DNA of 64,000 nucleotides from Segetibacter sp. (GTDB lineage: Bacteria; Bacteroidota; Bacteroidia; Chitinophagales; Chitinophagaceae), in the NCBI RefSeq assembly GCF_025963695.1, contig NZ_JAOQAH010000091.1, positions 1 to 64,000 on the forward strand. The letters run 5' to 3'. How positions within the stretch are numbered: the stretch's first letter is position 1; each line of letters begins with the position of its first letter. Below are positions 47,783 to 57,845 of this stretch, one piece after another. The translations under genes and the position numbers were made by a program. The notes under the pieces are model-generated. The model did not search any database and was not told the origin of the DNA. It saw only the letters and a list, made by a program, of their open reading frames with translations.

Positions 47783-47934
47783 TCTTTTGTTCATCTATTT
47801 AACTTGCTTCATCCAGTAAAATAATCAGATTCAACAATCATAAGCAGCTATATTCGTTTATGTTTTATCTTAATGTCACTATAACTAAAAACCCTGCTAT
47901 TATTATAGAATAAATTTTACGCTGAAGTTTTCAA

Positions 47935-50900
47935 TTGACCCTTACAAAATATATAGCTGTTTTTATTTTTGGATTTTTACTAGCTGCAACTGTAAAGTCG
48001 CAGCCTTATAAGTACTCTAACCTGAGAAGTAAAAAGATTCCTGTTTTATCACCCTTTACCGTTGATAGCTTAAGCATCGTTCCCCATACTTTTTTTATAA
48101 GAGGTTTTGATACTTCTTATTATCTCCTGGATGAAGTAAACGCAATGCTCACCTTGAAGAAGAAATTGCCTGTAGATAGTATTCACGTTTTTTACCGGGT
48201 ATTTCCCTATCGCTTAAACGCTGTTTCTAAAAGATTTACCTACGATAGTGTGATGAATAATTTTATATCGCAGTCAAATGCTTCTAACAAAGGCAATAGA
48301 CCCGGGGGTACAAGTAGCAGCTTGTTCGACTTTGGTACGATGAATTATAATGGAAGCTTCGGTCGTGCATTAAGTTTTGGAAACAGCCAGGATGTAGTAG
48401 TGAATTCGCAATTTAATTTACAGTTAAGCGGATTTCTTGGTGATAGTATTCATGTTGCTGCGGCAATGACGGACAATAATATTCCAATACAACCGGATGG
48501 TTCTACGCAACAACTAAACGAATTCGATAGGGTCTGGCTTCAGTTTAAAAAAAATGCATGGGAGGTTAACCTTGGAGACATTGACCTCAGGCAAAATAAA
48601 TCTTACTTTTTAAATTTCTATCAAAGGCTACAGGGCATGTCTTATAGTACTACGTCCAACCTGGGAAAAAACAGTTCGAATAACATTTTGTTAAGCGGAG
48701 CAATAGCTAAGGGCAAGTTTACACGAAACATTTTTCAGGGACAGGAAGGCAATCAGGGTCCATACAGACTGAAAGGAGTTAATAACGAAATTTTTTTTAT
48801 TGTTTTAGCTGGTACAGAAAGAGTTTTTGTTGACGGTCAAATGTTGCAACGGGGCGAAGACCAGGATTACATTATTAATTATAACACAGCTGAAATCACT
48901 TTCACTCCCCGAAAGATGATTACTAAGGATAGTCGCATACAGATTGAGTTTGATTATGCAGAAAGAAGCTTTCTAAACTCTATGTTATATGGAGCAGATG
49001 AATTAACAGTAAATAAAAAATTGAGAATAAATATTGCTGCTTACAGTAACGCTGATGCAAAGAATTCGCCAATTAATCAATCACTTGACCAGAAGCAACG
49101 GCAGTTTTTAAACAATATCGGCGATAGTATTCAAAATGCTTTTTATCCGACAGCTTCTTTGGATTCATTTTCAACGAGCAAAATATTGTATGCCGAAATG
49201 GACACCCTGGTAGCAGGTGCAAAAGAGAGGATTTATGTGTATTCTACCAGTAAGGATAGCGCCAGGTACAATTTAGGATTTATTGAAGTTGGCCAAGGTA
49301 AAGGAAATTATGTACCCGATTTTAATGGTGCAAACGGAAAAGTGTACCGGTGGGTACAGCCGGTTAACGGAGTTTCGCAAGGAAACTTTGAACCTGCAAC
49401 ATACCTGGTAACGCCTAAAAAACAACAGTTGTTTACGGTTGGAGCTGTTTATGATTTAGATTCTAAGACAACCGTTACCACAGAACTGGCAGCAAGTAAT
49501 TATGATGTAAACGCGCTTTCGAACAGACACAAACGCGACGACAAGGGTTTTGCGGGTAAAGTGGGTGTGGGGCGGCTTATGAACTTGCGGACGAAGAGTG
49601 GAAGATTGTTGCAACTTAAAGCAAATGGGGGTTACGAAGTAGTAGATAAAAATTTCCGTCCTGTTGAACGATTAAGAACTGTTGAATTTTACCGGGACTG
49701 GGGGTTAAATTATCAGCCTGCAGCTTCTACAGAACAACTGTCTTTTGCTGACATTGAATTATCAGATTCGGCCAATAACAGGTTTAAATATCAGTCATCT
49801 GCATATCTGAGAAGTGAAGGGTATAAAGGATTTCGGCAACTTTTAGTGCATGAGCAGAAAATGGGGGGGTGGCTGATAAAAGATGTTTTTAGCCTTACAA
49901 ATATTAATGCTGTTCAAAAAAGAGGCTTTTTTCTTCGCCCTACTGTCGACATCAGCAAAGTTTTTTCTGGTTTAAAAAACTATGTTATCGGTGCATCGTT
50001 TGCAGTGGAGCATAATGAGATTCACGATAAAAAGTCAGACACTGTTTCCGCAGAAAGTTTTGCCTTTACTACGCTTTCTACCTATATAAAATCTAACCAG
50101 GCAAAAGATAATCGCTGGGGGATAACCTATTTTACAAGAAGTGACAAAGTGCCCTACAAAAAAAATCTTGAGCAGGTTGACCGTAGCCATAATATAACAG
50201 TGAATACAGAGTTACTAGCGAACTCGCACCATCAATTTAGACTAAATGCTACTTACCGGCAGTTACAGGTAACCAATAAACAGCTATCAAACCTTCAGCC
50301 GGAGAATAGCATATTGGGGAGGGCCGAATATGTAATTAACGAATTTAAAGGTTTCGCGGTTGGGAATGTTTTATACGAAGTGGGGGCGGGGCAAGAGCAG
50401 CGAAGAGATTTTAGTTATATAGAAGTTCCAGCGGGACGTGGTGAGTATGCATGGAACGATTATAATAAAGACGGTGTACCTCAATTAAATGAATTCGAAA
50501 TTGCTTTATTTAGCGACCAGGCAAAGTTTATTCGGGTGTTTACGCCTACCAATCAGTTTGTGAAAGCTAATTATACTCAGTTTAATTATACTTTCTCATT
50601 AAATCCCAGAGCATTGTCAGCTAGCTTTAAAAATAAAAAACTCGGAAATTTTTTAGGAAGAATAAATTTTCAATCATCGCTTCAGTTGGGTAAGAAAGAA
50701 CTTGCGACCGGTTCACTTGTTTTTAACCCGTTTAAGGGCGCCATAAATGATTCTTCTCTGCTTACGTTAACCAATATTTTATCCAATACGGTTTCTTTCA
50801 ACAGGTTCAGCAGCAAGTGGGGCTTCGATGTAAGTAACCTTGCTAATTCAAACAAATCGCTGTTGACGTATGGCTTTGAAAGCCGAAAATTAGAAGAGTG

Positions 50901-51414
50901 GAGCTTCAGGAGTAGGTGGACGCCCGCAAAGCAATACACGGTTGAGTTTATTCAAAAGACTGGCAACAACTCGTTGTATACACCCAAATTTGATAACCGC
51001 AATTATGAAATTCAATCCATTAATTCAGAACCAAAACTTACATATACCAGCGGTACCAACTATAGGCTCTCAACCAGCTACCTTTTTAACCAGAAAAGAA
51101 ATAGGGCTATATATGGCGGAGAAAAATCGGTTAGTAATTCTTTAAATATCGATGGAAAATTCAATTCAGTAAATAATACAAGCTTCTCAGGAAGGTTTAC
51201 TTATACAAAGATTGACTATACCGGTGCTGCCAACTCTACTGTAAGTTATATTATGCTAGATGCTTTATTGCCAGGTAAAAATCTCTTATGGAATTTTGAT
51301 CTTACGAAACGTTTAAGTAACAATCTTGAACTTAGTTTTCAGTATGAGGGAAGAAAACCTGCTGAAACACGAACTATTCACATTGGCCATGCCTCTTTAA
51401 GGGCAATCTTGTAG
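47935..51414 (+). CDS. Large exported beta-rich outer-membrane protein, unassigned
   Basis: A 1159-residue protein starting at TTG 47935 with signal peptide TLTKYIAVFIFGFLLAATVKS; no ATG is near. The N-terminal 320 residues are a beta-rich soluble domain, including NSQDVVVNSQFNLQLSGFLG and LGDIDLRQNKSYFLNFYQRL. From about 500 onward amphipathic strands alternate through to the C-terminal IHIGHASLRAIL, fitting a large beta-barrel. RGEYAWNDYNKDGVPQLNEF near 840 resembles a calcium-binding DxNxDG loop. I do not recognise a named family. Confidence 0.75.
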   Translation: MTLTKYIAVFIFGFLLAATVKSQPYKYSNLRSKKIPVLSPFTVDSLSIVPHTFFIRGFDTSYYLLDEVNAMLTLKKKLPVDSIHVFYRVFPYRLNAVSKRFTYDSVMNNFISQSNASNKGNRPGGTSSSLFDFGTMNYNGSFGRALSFGNSQDVVVNSQFNLQLSGFLGDSIHVAAAMTDNNIPIQPDGSTQQLNEFDRVWLQFKKNAWEVNLGDIDLRQNKSYFLNFYQRLQGMSYSTTSNLGKNSSNNILLSGAIAKGKFTRNIFQGQEGNQGPYRLKGVNNEIFFIVLAGTERVFVDGQMLQRGEDQDYIINYNTAEITFTPRKMITKDSRIQIEFDYAERSFLNSMLYGADELTVNKKLRINIAAYSNADAKNSPINQSLDQKQRQFLNNIGDSIQNAFYPTASLDSFSTSKILYAEMDTLVAGAKERIYVYSTSKDSARYNLGFIEVGQGKGNYVPDFNGANGKVYRWVQPVNGVSQGNFEPATYLVTPKKQQLFTVGAVYDLDSKTTVTTELAASNYDVNALSNRHKRDDKGFAGKVGVGRLMNLRTKSGRLLQLKANGGYEVVDKNFRPVERLRTVEFYRDWGLNYQPAASTEQLSFADIELSDSANNRFKYQSSAYLRSEGYKGFRQLLVHEQKMGGWLIKDVFSLTNINAVQKRGFFLRPTVDISKVFSGLKNYVIGASFAVEHNEIHDKKSDTVSAESFAFTTLSTYIKSNQAKDNRWGITYFTRSDKVPYKKNLEQVDRSHNITVNTELLANSHHQFRLNATYRQLQVTNKQLSNLQPENSILGRAEYVINEFKGFAVGNVLYEVGAGQEQRRDFSYIEVPAGRGEYAWNDYNKDGVPQLNEFEIALFSDQAKFIRVFTPTNQFVKANYTQFNYTFSLNPRALSASFKNKKLGNFLGRINFQSSLQLGKKELATGSLVFNPFKGAINDSSLLTLTNILSNTVSFNRFSSKWGFDVSNLANSNKSLLTYGFESRKLEEWSFRSRWTPAKQYTVEFIQKTGNNSLYTPKFDNRNYEIQSINSEPKLTYTSGTNYRLSTSYLFNQKRNRAIYGGEKSVSNSLNIDGKFNSVNNTSFSGRFTYTKIDYTGAANSTVSYIMLDALLPGKNLLWNFDLTKRLSNNLELSFQYEGRKPAETRTIHIGHASLRAIL

Positions 51415-51487
51415 AACCCGATGTAAGCATGTTAGGATTGCAACGAAATAAAAGGTCGCCGTTTTTGAAAAGCTGAATAGAAAAAAA

Positions 51488-51547
51488 AAGTAAAAGGGAG
51501 TGACACAACGATGTTGAAGAGGGGTATTCTGCCTGCTTCAAAAAAAG
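51488..51547 (+). repeat. Intergenic repeat, copy 13 (GTGACAC form)
   Basis: Head GTAAAAGGGA, core GTGACACAACGATG at 51500-51513, TTGAAGAGGGG, TGCCTGCTTC and an A-tract. It lies in a convergent gap; the tail faces the coiled-coil gene. Confidence 0.8.
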
Positions 51548-51575
51548 TTCTTTAATTATGAAATACGGACATAAA

Positions 51576-51602
51576 AAAAGCAGGAGAATTTTCTCCCGCT
51601 TT
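51576..51602 (-). terminator. Intrinsic terminator of the coiled-coil protein gene
   Basis: On the minus strand, GCGGGAG/CTCCTGC stem (one G·U pair) with a 6-base loop is followed by seven T's, 47 bases after the stop. Confidence 0.8.
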
Positions 51603-51648
51603 ACCTATTATAATAGACAGATTTTTTATTATTTCCTTTTTTCGACTA

Positions 51649-52644
51649 CTAGCCAAATAAGCCACCTTTCTTTAAAGTCTTTGTTCCTTCGCCAATTTTA
51701 AACCCGTTGTGGTACACTTCGATTTTGTATTGACCGAGTTGATATTTTGCTTCTTGCTTCCAGTCAAAACTGACCGCAGATCTTTTTCCTTGCTCGTAAG
51801 GAAGGGTTACTCTGTTTGTATAGGTTTTAGTTCCCTCGTCGCGTGTATCAAAAGTGCCACTACCACTTGCCATTGTTACTGGTCTGCCATCGGGTGCAGT
51901 AACAGCTACATAAAGTTCTTTATTACCGGTAGCAGCAATTCGGTTTTCATCAACATCGAAAGAGATGCGTAATAAGTCCACTCTTTTTGCTGTTGTTGTT
52001 TCTTTTTCTTTGCCGTTACCTTTTACACGCAACGGTGTAATATTCATATTGCTTGCATGAAGGGTAGAAGCTACATCTTCAACCTGTTGACGGGCCGCTT
52101 CGGTGCTTGAAAGGTTTTCTTCCAACTGACCTTTTTCAGTTGATAGTTGCTGCTTTTCGCTACTTAGCCTTTTATTTGAGCTGGCAAGCGTTTGGTTTTC
52201 GGTCTTCAATCTTTGGATTTCGACATACATATCGTCGATTCGCATATTCAACTGATTAATCAGGCCTCTTGCTCTTTCAAGCTCACCTGCCGTTGCATTT
52301 CTCCTGCCAGTGATTGAAGTAATTTGTTTCTTTAAGTTGTTGATTTCAGACTGTCTTTCGGTTAGCGCGCCTTGAAGTTCGGTATTATTACCAGTGGCAG
52401 AGTCTAGTCGGGCCAGCGCATCGTTGTACTGAGTTTGAACCTCGTTACGAGCAGAGTCAACGTTTGAATATTGAGTCTGCAATTGCGTTATAGATTCATT
52501 AGATTTACTTTTATCGTAAATAATGTATCCCCAGGTAGCTAACAATGCAGCAATTAAAACACCGTAAATAATTGCACGATCATCTCTTTTTTTAGGCGTC
52601 GGTTGCTGTGGATTTGTTGAAGAGTATTCAGGATTGTAGCTCAT
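51649..52644 (-). CDS. Membrane-anchored coiled-coil protein
   Basis: A 331-residue protein with a short cytoplasmic N-terminus (SYNPEYSSTNPQQPTPKKRD), one transmembrane helix near 25-45 (IYGVLIAALLATWGYII), and a long coiled coil from about 48 to 195 with heptad-like repeats (LSSEKQQLSTEKGQLEENL). The C-terminal 120 residues look like a beta-sandwich (ELYVAVTAPDGRPVTMASG, YQLGQYKIEVYHNGF). The layout suggests a periplasmic spacer. Widely seen in Bacteroidota, but I know no function. Confidence 0.8.
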   Translation of the reverse strand: MSYNPEYSSTNPQQPTPKKRDDRAIIYGVLIAALLATWGYIIYDKSKSNESITQLQTQYSNVDSARNEVQTQYNDALARLDSATGNNTELQGALTERQSEINNLKKQITSITGRRNATAGELERARGLINQLNMRIDDMYVEIQRLKTENQTLASSNKRLSSEKQQLSTEKGQLEENLSSTEAARQQVEDVASTLHASNMNITPLRVKGNGKEKETTTAKRVDLLRISFDVDENRIAATGNKELYVAVTAPDGRPVTMASGSGTFDTRDEGTKTYTNRVTLPYEQGKRSAVSFDWKQEAKYQLGQYKIEVYHNGFKIGEGTKTLKKGGLFG

Positions 52645-52682
52645 AGTTTTTGATGGTTTACTTTTTATTAATAAAGAAGATT

Positions 52683-53411
52683 TTGAATAATATACAAGCG
52701 CTTTTTGATTTGTTTTTGTTAGATATTGAAACGGTGCCTCAATATTCAGATTACACTGTATTACCAGCGGAAGAGGCTAAGCTTTTTTTCGACAAAATTT
52801 CAAAAACAGTGCCAGAAATTTTTAGTAGTGAAGAAGTTTACATGCAAAAGGCTGGAATACTGGCAGAATTTGGAAAGATAATCTGCATATCGACCGGCTT
52901 CTTTTACACCGATACGAGCGGAAAAGCATGCTTGAAAATAAAAAGTATTTATGGCCATGACGAGGTTAGTATTTTAAAGCAGTTCGTGGAGCTGACAGAT
53001 AAATTTTGTAAGCATAAACCTAAGTTTCAATTTGCCGGACATAATATTCGTGAGTTTGATGTTCCCTATATATGTCGCCGGATGGTTATTAATCAAATTC
53101 CTCTACCGGCTTGTCTAAATATTTATGGTGCTAAACCCTGGGAGATTAGCATGACAGATACAATGCAGTGGTGGAAATTCGGTGATTACAAAAATTATAC
53201 GTCCCTTCATTTATTGGCTTCGGTACTAAATGTACCTACGTCGAAAGATGATATTGATGGTAGTATGGTGCAACATGTTTACTACAGGGAAAAAAAATTG
53301 GAGCGGATTGTAAGCTACTGCGAGAAAGACGTTGTTGTAGTAGCAAGAATTATCCAAAGGTTTAAAAACCTACCACTTATTGAACAGGAAAATATTGTTT
53401 TTGTTAGTTGA
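52683..53411 (+). CDS. PolB-like 3'-5' exonuclease (DNA_pol_B_exo2 type)
   Basis: About 242 residues of a stand-alone DEDD exonuclease. Exo I is FLLDIETVPQ (Asp and Glu), Exo II is FAGHNIREFDVPYICRR, and Exo III is RIVSYCEKDVVVVARI (YxxxD with Tyr). The start is ambiguous: TTG 52683 (MNNIQALFD) fits homologues and leaves room for a promoter, while ATG 52653 lies only 8 bases from the divergent gene. A role in DNA repair is likely from the fold but unproven. Confidence 0.85.
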   Translation: MNNIQALFDLFLLDIETVPQYSDYTVLPAEEAKLFFDKISKTVPEIFSSEEVYMQKAGILAEFGKIICISTGFFYTDTSGKACLKIKSIYGHDEVSILKQFVELTDKFCKHKPKFQFAGHNIREFDVPYICRRMVINQIPLPACLNIYGAKPWEISMTDTMQWWKFGDYKNYTSLHLLASVLNVPTSKDDIDGSMVQHVYYREKKLERIVSYCEKDVVVVARIIQRFKNLPLIEQENIVFVS

Positions 53412-53506
53412 CCAAGGTTTTGAAATTGAAAAGTTGTAAGCATGGGGTAATGAATTGGAAGCCTGTAAGCCAACCTCAAGTTCCTTGAAATACTAACGGG
53501 TTTTTC

Positions 53507-53526
53507 ATCTCTTGTGAGATTTTTAT
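53507..53526 (+). terminator. Weak terminator-like hairpin after the exonuclease gene
   Basis: ATCTC/GAGAT stem of 5 pairs with a TTGT loop followed by TTTTAT. Short and uncertain. Confidence 0.35.
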
Positions 53527-53574
53527 AGCTTATTATGGCATAATTTTTTAGCCTATTGCTTCAAATTAAATACT

Positions 53575-53763
53575 ATGGATAAGTTAGAATTTAAAGGAGA
53601 CATCAATGAGTTCAAGGGTAAATTAAAACAAGCTCATGGTGGTTTGACTGATGATGATGTTGAATACGAAGAAGGAAAGGATGACGAATTTTTTGGAAGG
53701 TTACAGCAAAAACTTGGAAAAACAAAAGATGAAGTCGTAGCCTGGATCAGGTCACTAGGATAA
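53575..53763 (+). CDS. CsbD-like stress protein
   Basis: A 62-residue protein of the CsbD family: [19 protein letters not shown] is the typical opening with KG repeats, followed by an acidic middle ([13 protein letters not shown]) and [18 protein letters not shown]. CsbD proteins are abundant under general stress in many bacteria, with no known activity. It stands alone with its own strong terminator. Confidence 0.88.
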   Translation: MDKLEFKGDINEFKGKLKQAHGGLTDDDVEYEEGKDDEFFGRLQQKLGKTKDEVVAWIRSLG

Positions 53764-53782
53764 TAGGCTTTATGGTTTTTAG

Positions 53783-53818
53783 AAGAGGCAGGTACAAAAC
53801 CTGCCTCTTTTGTTTTTT
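53783..53818 (+). terminator. Intrinsic terminator of the csbD-like gene
   Basis: AAGAGGCAGG/CCTGCCTCTT, a perfect 10-bp stem with a 7-base loop, followed by TTGTTTTTT. Confidence 0.9.
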
Positions 53819-53992
53819 ATACCAATCCGTAAGCCTCTTCCTGAAGTTTTAATCTTGCAACCCCAAAAGGCCAACTTTGTGCCCTTAATTAACATTTGTT
53901 TCGTAACCGGCCAGCTTTTTCCTAGGGAACACTGTAACAAATGCAATTTTTGAATTATCGCTCCGTTCTATGTTCCTAAACACCCATTTTTG

Positions 53993-55735
53993 ATGAGAGC
54001 TTTACAAAAAATTGCACTAGGTATTTGTCTTTTCTTCTCAATGCTTTTACTTGCTACAAAATCAACTGCACAGATAAAAGCGGCATTCACTGCAAACAAA
54101 AACACCTTTAGTTGTTCAACCGAACGTGTGTATTTCTCAGATAACTCTACCGGCAGCCCTACTTCGTGGCTATGGAATTTTGGAGACCAGTCAGTTTCCG
54201 AAACTGCGAGTCCAAATCACCAATACACCAAGCCAGGAAGATATACAGTTAGTTTAATTGTAAAAAATGTATTGCAGCAAGCAGATACTGCTGTAACTAC
54301 AGTTGTGGTTTTAGGACCTACCGTTCAGTATACTAAAACCATAGATACAACTTGCTCAACTGTTAATATAAAATTTAGTTCAAAGGCCACAGGTTTAGGC
54401 CCTTTAACGTATAGTTGGGATTTTGGTGACGGCAAAACAAGCACTTCTCTTAACTCTAGTGTAACACACGCGTATAAAGGTGCTTCAAACTATTTGGTAA
54501 GCCTGGTTGTAAAAGATACGAGCGGCTGCTCGGCAAAAGCTGGTGAGGCACTTGCTTTTGGTTGCGTAGCTCCTGTGTTATCATCTGCTCCGAATACCTT
54601 AACAGCATCAAGAGAATGTACTGACCAGTTTGGATGGACCAATTATTATGCTGATAACAATACTCCCGCTAATATAAAAGATGATATTCTGTTATTATCA
54701 CTTCGCAAGAATGGTAACAATATTGGTAAGGTAGCAGATGGTACTTTTCAAGTGAAAGTGGCCGCTACTGAAAAAGCAGGAACGTCGCAAGCCATTCTTC
54801 TTAATGCACCGGCAATTTCTAACCCAAGCGGCTATTATGTGATGAACAGGTATTGGGCGGTAAACCCTACTACACAGCCTACCTCTGCTGTTGGTGTTCG
54901 TTTTTATTTTAATAACCAGGATGTTGCAGATATCAACGGTTCTTATCCCTCGCATGATGCAGAATTCCAACAATTGATTTTCTATAAAACGAAAGACGGA
55001 AATCCTGATCCTTCTACCAGTCTTAAAGGAGTTACTGATATCAACTCTATTTTTCCAGGTTCTGATGCAGATGAGAACAACTGGACCTACACATACATTG
55101 GCGCCGGATCTCATGCAGCAGAATTTACTGTAACCAATTTATCTGGTGGTGGAGGCGGTGGTATAACTCAAAACAACCAAGCACTGCCAGTAAAACTAAT
55201 ATCCTTTACAGGTAAGCCGGAAAGTGGTGGAGTTAAGTTGAATTGGACTGTTGCGTCTGAAGTTAGTTTAGAAAGATATGATGTCGAAGCAAGTGAAGAT
55301 GGCAAAACATTTACACCAATTGGAAATGTAAAAGCAAGAGGATCTTTAACAATTACGAGTAATTACAATTTTAACGATCAAAAAGTAAAGGCAAAAAAGG
55401 TAAGATACTATAAGTTGGTTATGGTTGATAAAGACGGAAAGAAAAGTTCAAGCGAAGTAATAAAAATTGCGCTTGCAGATATAGGATATGGAGTATCTGT
55501 TTATCCTGTTCCGGCTAATAATTATCTCACAATAGTTCCCAAGAATATTATTAATAAAGCGGTTACTGCAGAGGTTTATAACTCATTAGGATTAAAGGTT
55601 CTTCATATAAATAAAACTGCTTCAGCAAATACTATTCAATTAAATACGTCTTCTTTACCTAACGGCAGGTATAGAACTATCATCTTCACTAACAATGAAA
55701 AGATAGGTGAGGCTAATTTTATAATTGTCAGATAG
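53993..55735 (+). CDS. Secreted PKD-domain protein with T9SS type A sorting domain
   Basis: A 580-residue exported protein; the ATG at 53993 gives a signal peptide (LGICLFFSMLLLATKSTAQ). Two PKD domains follow, with WLWNFGDQSVSETASPNHQY near 58 and YSWDFGDGKTSTSLNSSVTH near 140. A glycine run (SGGGGGGITQNN) near 385 leads into a fibronectin-like part, and the last 75 residues (VYPVPANNYLTI, LPNGRYRTIIFTN) are a type A C-terminal domain that directs type IX secretion. It is therefore expected at the cell surface or secreted. A strong terminator follows. Confidence 0.9.
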   Translation: MRALQKIALGICLFFSMLLLATKSTAQIKAAFTANKNTFSCSTERVYFSDNSTGSPTSWLWNFGDQSVSETASPNHQYTKPGRYTVSLIVKNVLQQADTAVTTVVVLGPTVQYTKTIDTTCSTVNIKFSSKATGLGPLTYSWDFGDGKTSTSLNSSVTHAYKGASNYLVSLVVKDTSGCSAKAGEALAFGCVAPVLSSAPNTLTASRECTDQFGWTNYYADNNTPANIKDDILLLSLRKNGNNIGKVADGTFQVKVAATEKAGTSQAILLNAPAISNPSGYYVMNRYWAVNPTTQPTSAVGVRFYFNNQDVADINGSYPSHDAEFQQLIFYKTKDGNPDPSTSLKGVTDINSIFPGSDADENNWTYTYIGAGSHAAEFTVTNLSGGGGGGITQNNQALPVKLISFTGKPESGGVKLNWTVASEVSLERYDVEASEDGKTFTPIGNVKARGSLTITSNYNFNDQKVKAKKVRYYKLVMVDKDGKKSSSEVIKIALADIGYGVSVYPVPANNYLTIVPKNIINKAVTAEVYNSLGLKVLHINKTASANTIQLNTSSLPNGRYRTIIFTNNEKIGEANFIIVR

Positions 55736-55760
55736 GCCTACCACAATAAATCATTTTTAA

Positions 55761-55806
55761 AAAACCAGGAAAGAGGATTATCCTTTCTTTCCTGGTTTTT
55801 TATTTT
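55761..55806 (+). terminator. Intrinsic terminator of the T9SS protein gene
   Basis: CCAGGAAAGA/TCTTTCCTGG stem (10 perfect pairs) flanked by AAAA/TTTTT, then ATTTTT. Confidence 0.9.
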
Positions 55807-55971
55807 TGCGATATTTCATCCCTTTTGCAACACCCGTACTTCTACGGTTAGACTTGAAGCCACGCATTTTAATTGTATCAGGATTTAAATAGTGAATATC
55901 TTTTCAAATGATGTTGACAAATATCCTGAAAGGGGTTTTTAAAATGGAAGTATTTGAAGTATTTTTATTTT

Positions 55972-56286
55972 ATGGAAGCATACTATGAAACCCTTTCGGC
56001 TATTTATGAAATTGTAAAATCTGATCCCTCTCCACATACTTATTTATGTACTCCGCATCAAATTATTTTAAGCCACAGTCGTGATTGGCTATTAATTCAA
56101 AAACACCTTGAATTATTATCAGCAGAAAAGCTTGTAATTATTAAGCAACTAGATAAGGTTGCTATATCTATTACCGATGCAGGAATTGTAAAAGCAAAAG
56201 CTCTGAGAAATAATTTCGTGAATAACAATTTCTCCTTTCAAAATGAAATGAACCGTTTTTCACCTTCTAAGTTAAAGCCTTTATAA
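55972..56286 (+). CDS. Small winged-helix-like protein, unassigned
   Basis: About 104 residues from ATG 55972. The helix–helix–strand pattern (LSAIYEIVKSDPSPHT, DWLLIQKHLELLSAEKLVIIKQLDKVAISITDAGIVKAK) resembles a winged-helix DNA-binding domain of the DUF-type small regulators in Bacteroidota. It lies alone between convergent and parallel genes and has no obvious target. A TTG 18 bases upstream is an alternative start. Confidence 0.6.
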   Translation: MEAYYETLSAIYEIVKSDPSPHTYLCTPHQIILSHSRDWLLIQKHLELLSAEKLVIIKQLDKVAISITDAGIVKAKALRNNFVNNNFSFQNEMNRFSPSKLKPL

Positions 56287-56372
56287 ACCCTCGTAATATC
56301 CTTGCTAATAAATGGAGTGCGTACGTATTGACCCGTATCAATTCAAAAATTTTTAACGGCTGTAGTCTGTTT

Positions 56373-57479
56373 TCAGCTCAATAATTTTTTGAAAAAAGGC
56401 ACCAGTTCTTTTGCTAATATAGCATGATCTTCTACGCTTGGGTGACCGCCACAACCATGCGCTTGCATTGGTTGGAAAAAATAAATGGCGACTTTCTTAT
56501 CGGAGGTACTAGAAGCATCAACTTTTTCTTTTACTGCCCTTAAGCATCTTTCGAGGGTAAGCTTTGAATTACCATTAACCATAGGGCTGCTAAGTAAAGC
56601 AATGTACGCGTTTGGGTATTTTGATTTTACCAATTCAACAAACTGTACATAATTACTTATAAACGCTACACTATCAAACGGCAGGCGTTTTTTTATACCA
56701 TCGCCGTTGCTAAAGTCGTTTGTACCCAGCGCAATACTTACAATTTGCGGAGTCCGTAATTTGAAATTCCATTGTTTTTGGCTTCGATCCTGGAAATCTA
56801 TTTTTTCGTATACCTGTGGCATAGTAGGAGAGTCGCTGTTCCAGTTGCGATAAACTCCTATACCACTAACGCTGCTTAGTACAAAATCGGTACCTAAGGT
56901 TCTTGCTACCCTTGGTCCATAAGCCATATAGGCATTGTGCTGGTCATGATATTGACCCTTACCACAAGGAACCTGAGATGCATCTGCGGCAGCACCGCAG
57001 GTTATACTGTTACCAATGAATTCAATTAAAGGCGCTTTTGGTTTCGAAAGCGACTTTAGATTGTGGCCGCTTATTTTTTGAATAAATATCCCTCCCGTGT
57101 GTGCTTCCGTAGCTTTATATATCCATACAGTATGACGTCCTGCTCTTTTGGCTTTAATTAATATTGGCTCATTTGAGCTTCCTGAAATTTTTATTCTTTC
57201 CTGATATTCTCCATCCAGTTCATATTGAAGGTAATTATGATCTTGTTTACCAGGAATGAAGGCAGAAACAGTACAATCGGTTCCATCGAAGCTAAAACCA
57301 AAGTGAACGGCGGAACTTATCAGCTCAATACCTTGTTCATTGTTAAGGGAATACCTTCCATACACCTGTAAAGCTGATGGCGCAAGACTGTTAGTGCTAC
57401 CGGTATGTATGCCGGAAGAGGCACAGCCAAAGCATAGTAGACCGAAAATTATCGCCACATTGTTCCTTGCTCGTGTCAT
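56373..57479 (-). CDS. CE2-like SGNH/GDSL esterase lipoprotein
   Basis: A 368-residue lipoprotein (lipobox LCFGCASS). The first 135 residues form the beta jelly-roll of carbohydrate esterase family 2, and the SGNH hydrolase domain follows with the nucleophile in EFIGNSITCGAA near 155, ALGTNDFSNGDG near 253 and the catalytic pair in GCGGHPSVEDHAILA near 345. It would deacetylate a polysaccharide such as xylan. GH9 and other polymer genes lie within 5 kb, supporting plant-polymer use. Confidence 0.88.
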   Translation of the reverse strand: MTRARNNVAIIFGLLCFGCASSGIHTGSTNSLAPSALQVYGRYSLNNEQGIELISSAVHFGFSFDGTDCTVSAFIPGKQDHNYLQYELDGEYQERIKISGSSNEPILIKAKRAGRHTVWIYKATEAHTGGIFIQKISGHNLKSLSKPKAPLIEFIGNSITCGAAADASQVPCGKGQYHDQHNAYMAYGPRVARTLGTDFVLSSVSGIGVYRNWNSDSPTMPQVYEKIDFQDRSQKQWNFKLRTPQIVSIALGTNDFSNGDGIKKRLPFDSVAFISNYVQFVELVKSKYPNAYIALLSSPMVNGNSKLTLERCLRAVKEKVDASSTSDKKVAIYFFQPMQAHGCGGHPSVEDHAILAKELVPFFKKLLS

Positions 57480-57620
57480 CTCTTAAATTTTATTTCTTAC
57501 CGTTGCAAGATTAGTAATTTTTTTCGTGCGCATTAAGAGATCTCTAAACTTTGCATTGCCGGGATGATATACAAATGCCAGAAAAAATACGCTTTGAAAA
57601 CTGCCGCCCGAAGAGCAACC

Positions 57621-57676
57621 GTACAAGGTAGTGACACAACAGGAGTTGAGAGAAGGGCAATTGCCGGGACAGAAAA
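57621..57676 (+). repeat. Intergenic repeat, copy 14 (diverged GTGACAC form)
   Basis: Head GTACAAGGTA, core GTGACACAACAGGA at 57631-57644, GTTGAGAGAAGGG, TTGCCGGGAC and a short A-tract. It is the least conserved full copy. Confidence 0.65.
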
Positions 57677-57715
57677 GCTTACTTACCTGTTTTCTTCTAA
57701 GGAAAAAGTGTAAAA

Positions 57716-57753
57716 CAAAAGGCTCCCCTTTTTTAAGAGAGGAGGAGCTTTTT
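57716..57753. terminator. Possible bidirectional terminator hairpin
   Basis: GCTCC/GGAGC arms flanked by A and T runs. On the minus strand it would lie about 110 bases after the 57866 stop. Confidence 0.45.
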
Positions 57754-57845
57754 ATTAAGAATTAAATTGAGATAAAGAAGAACCCGTTTATTCTGCTGCC
57801 AGGCATACTATAAAGAGAGATGGTTATAATGTTCTCAATTTAGAA

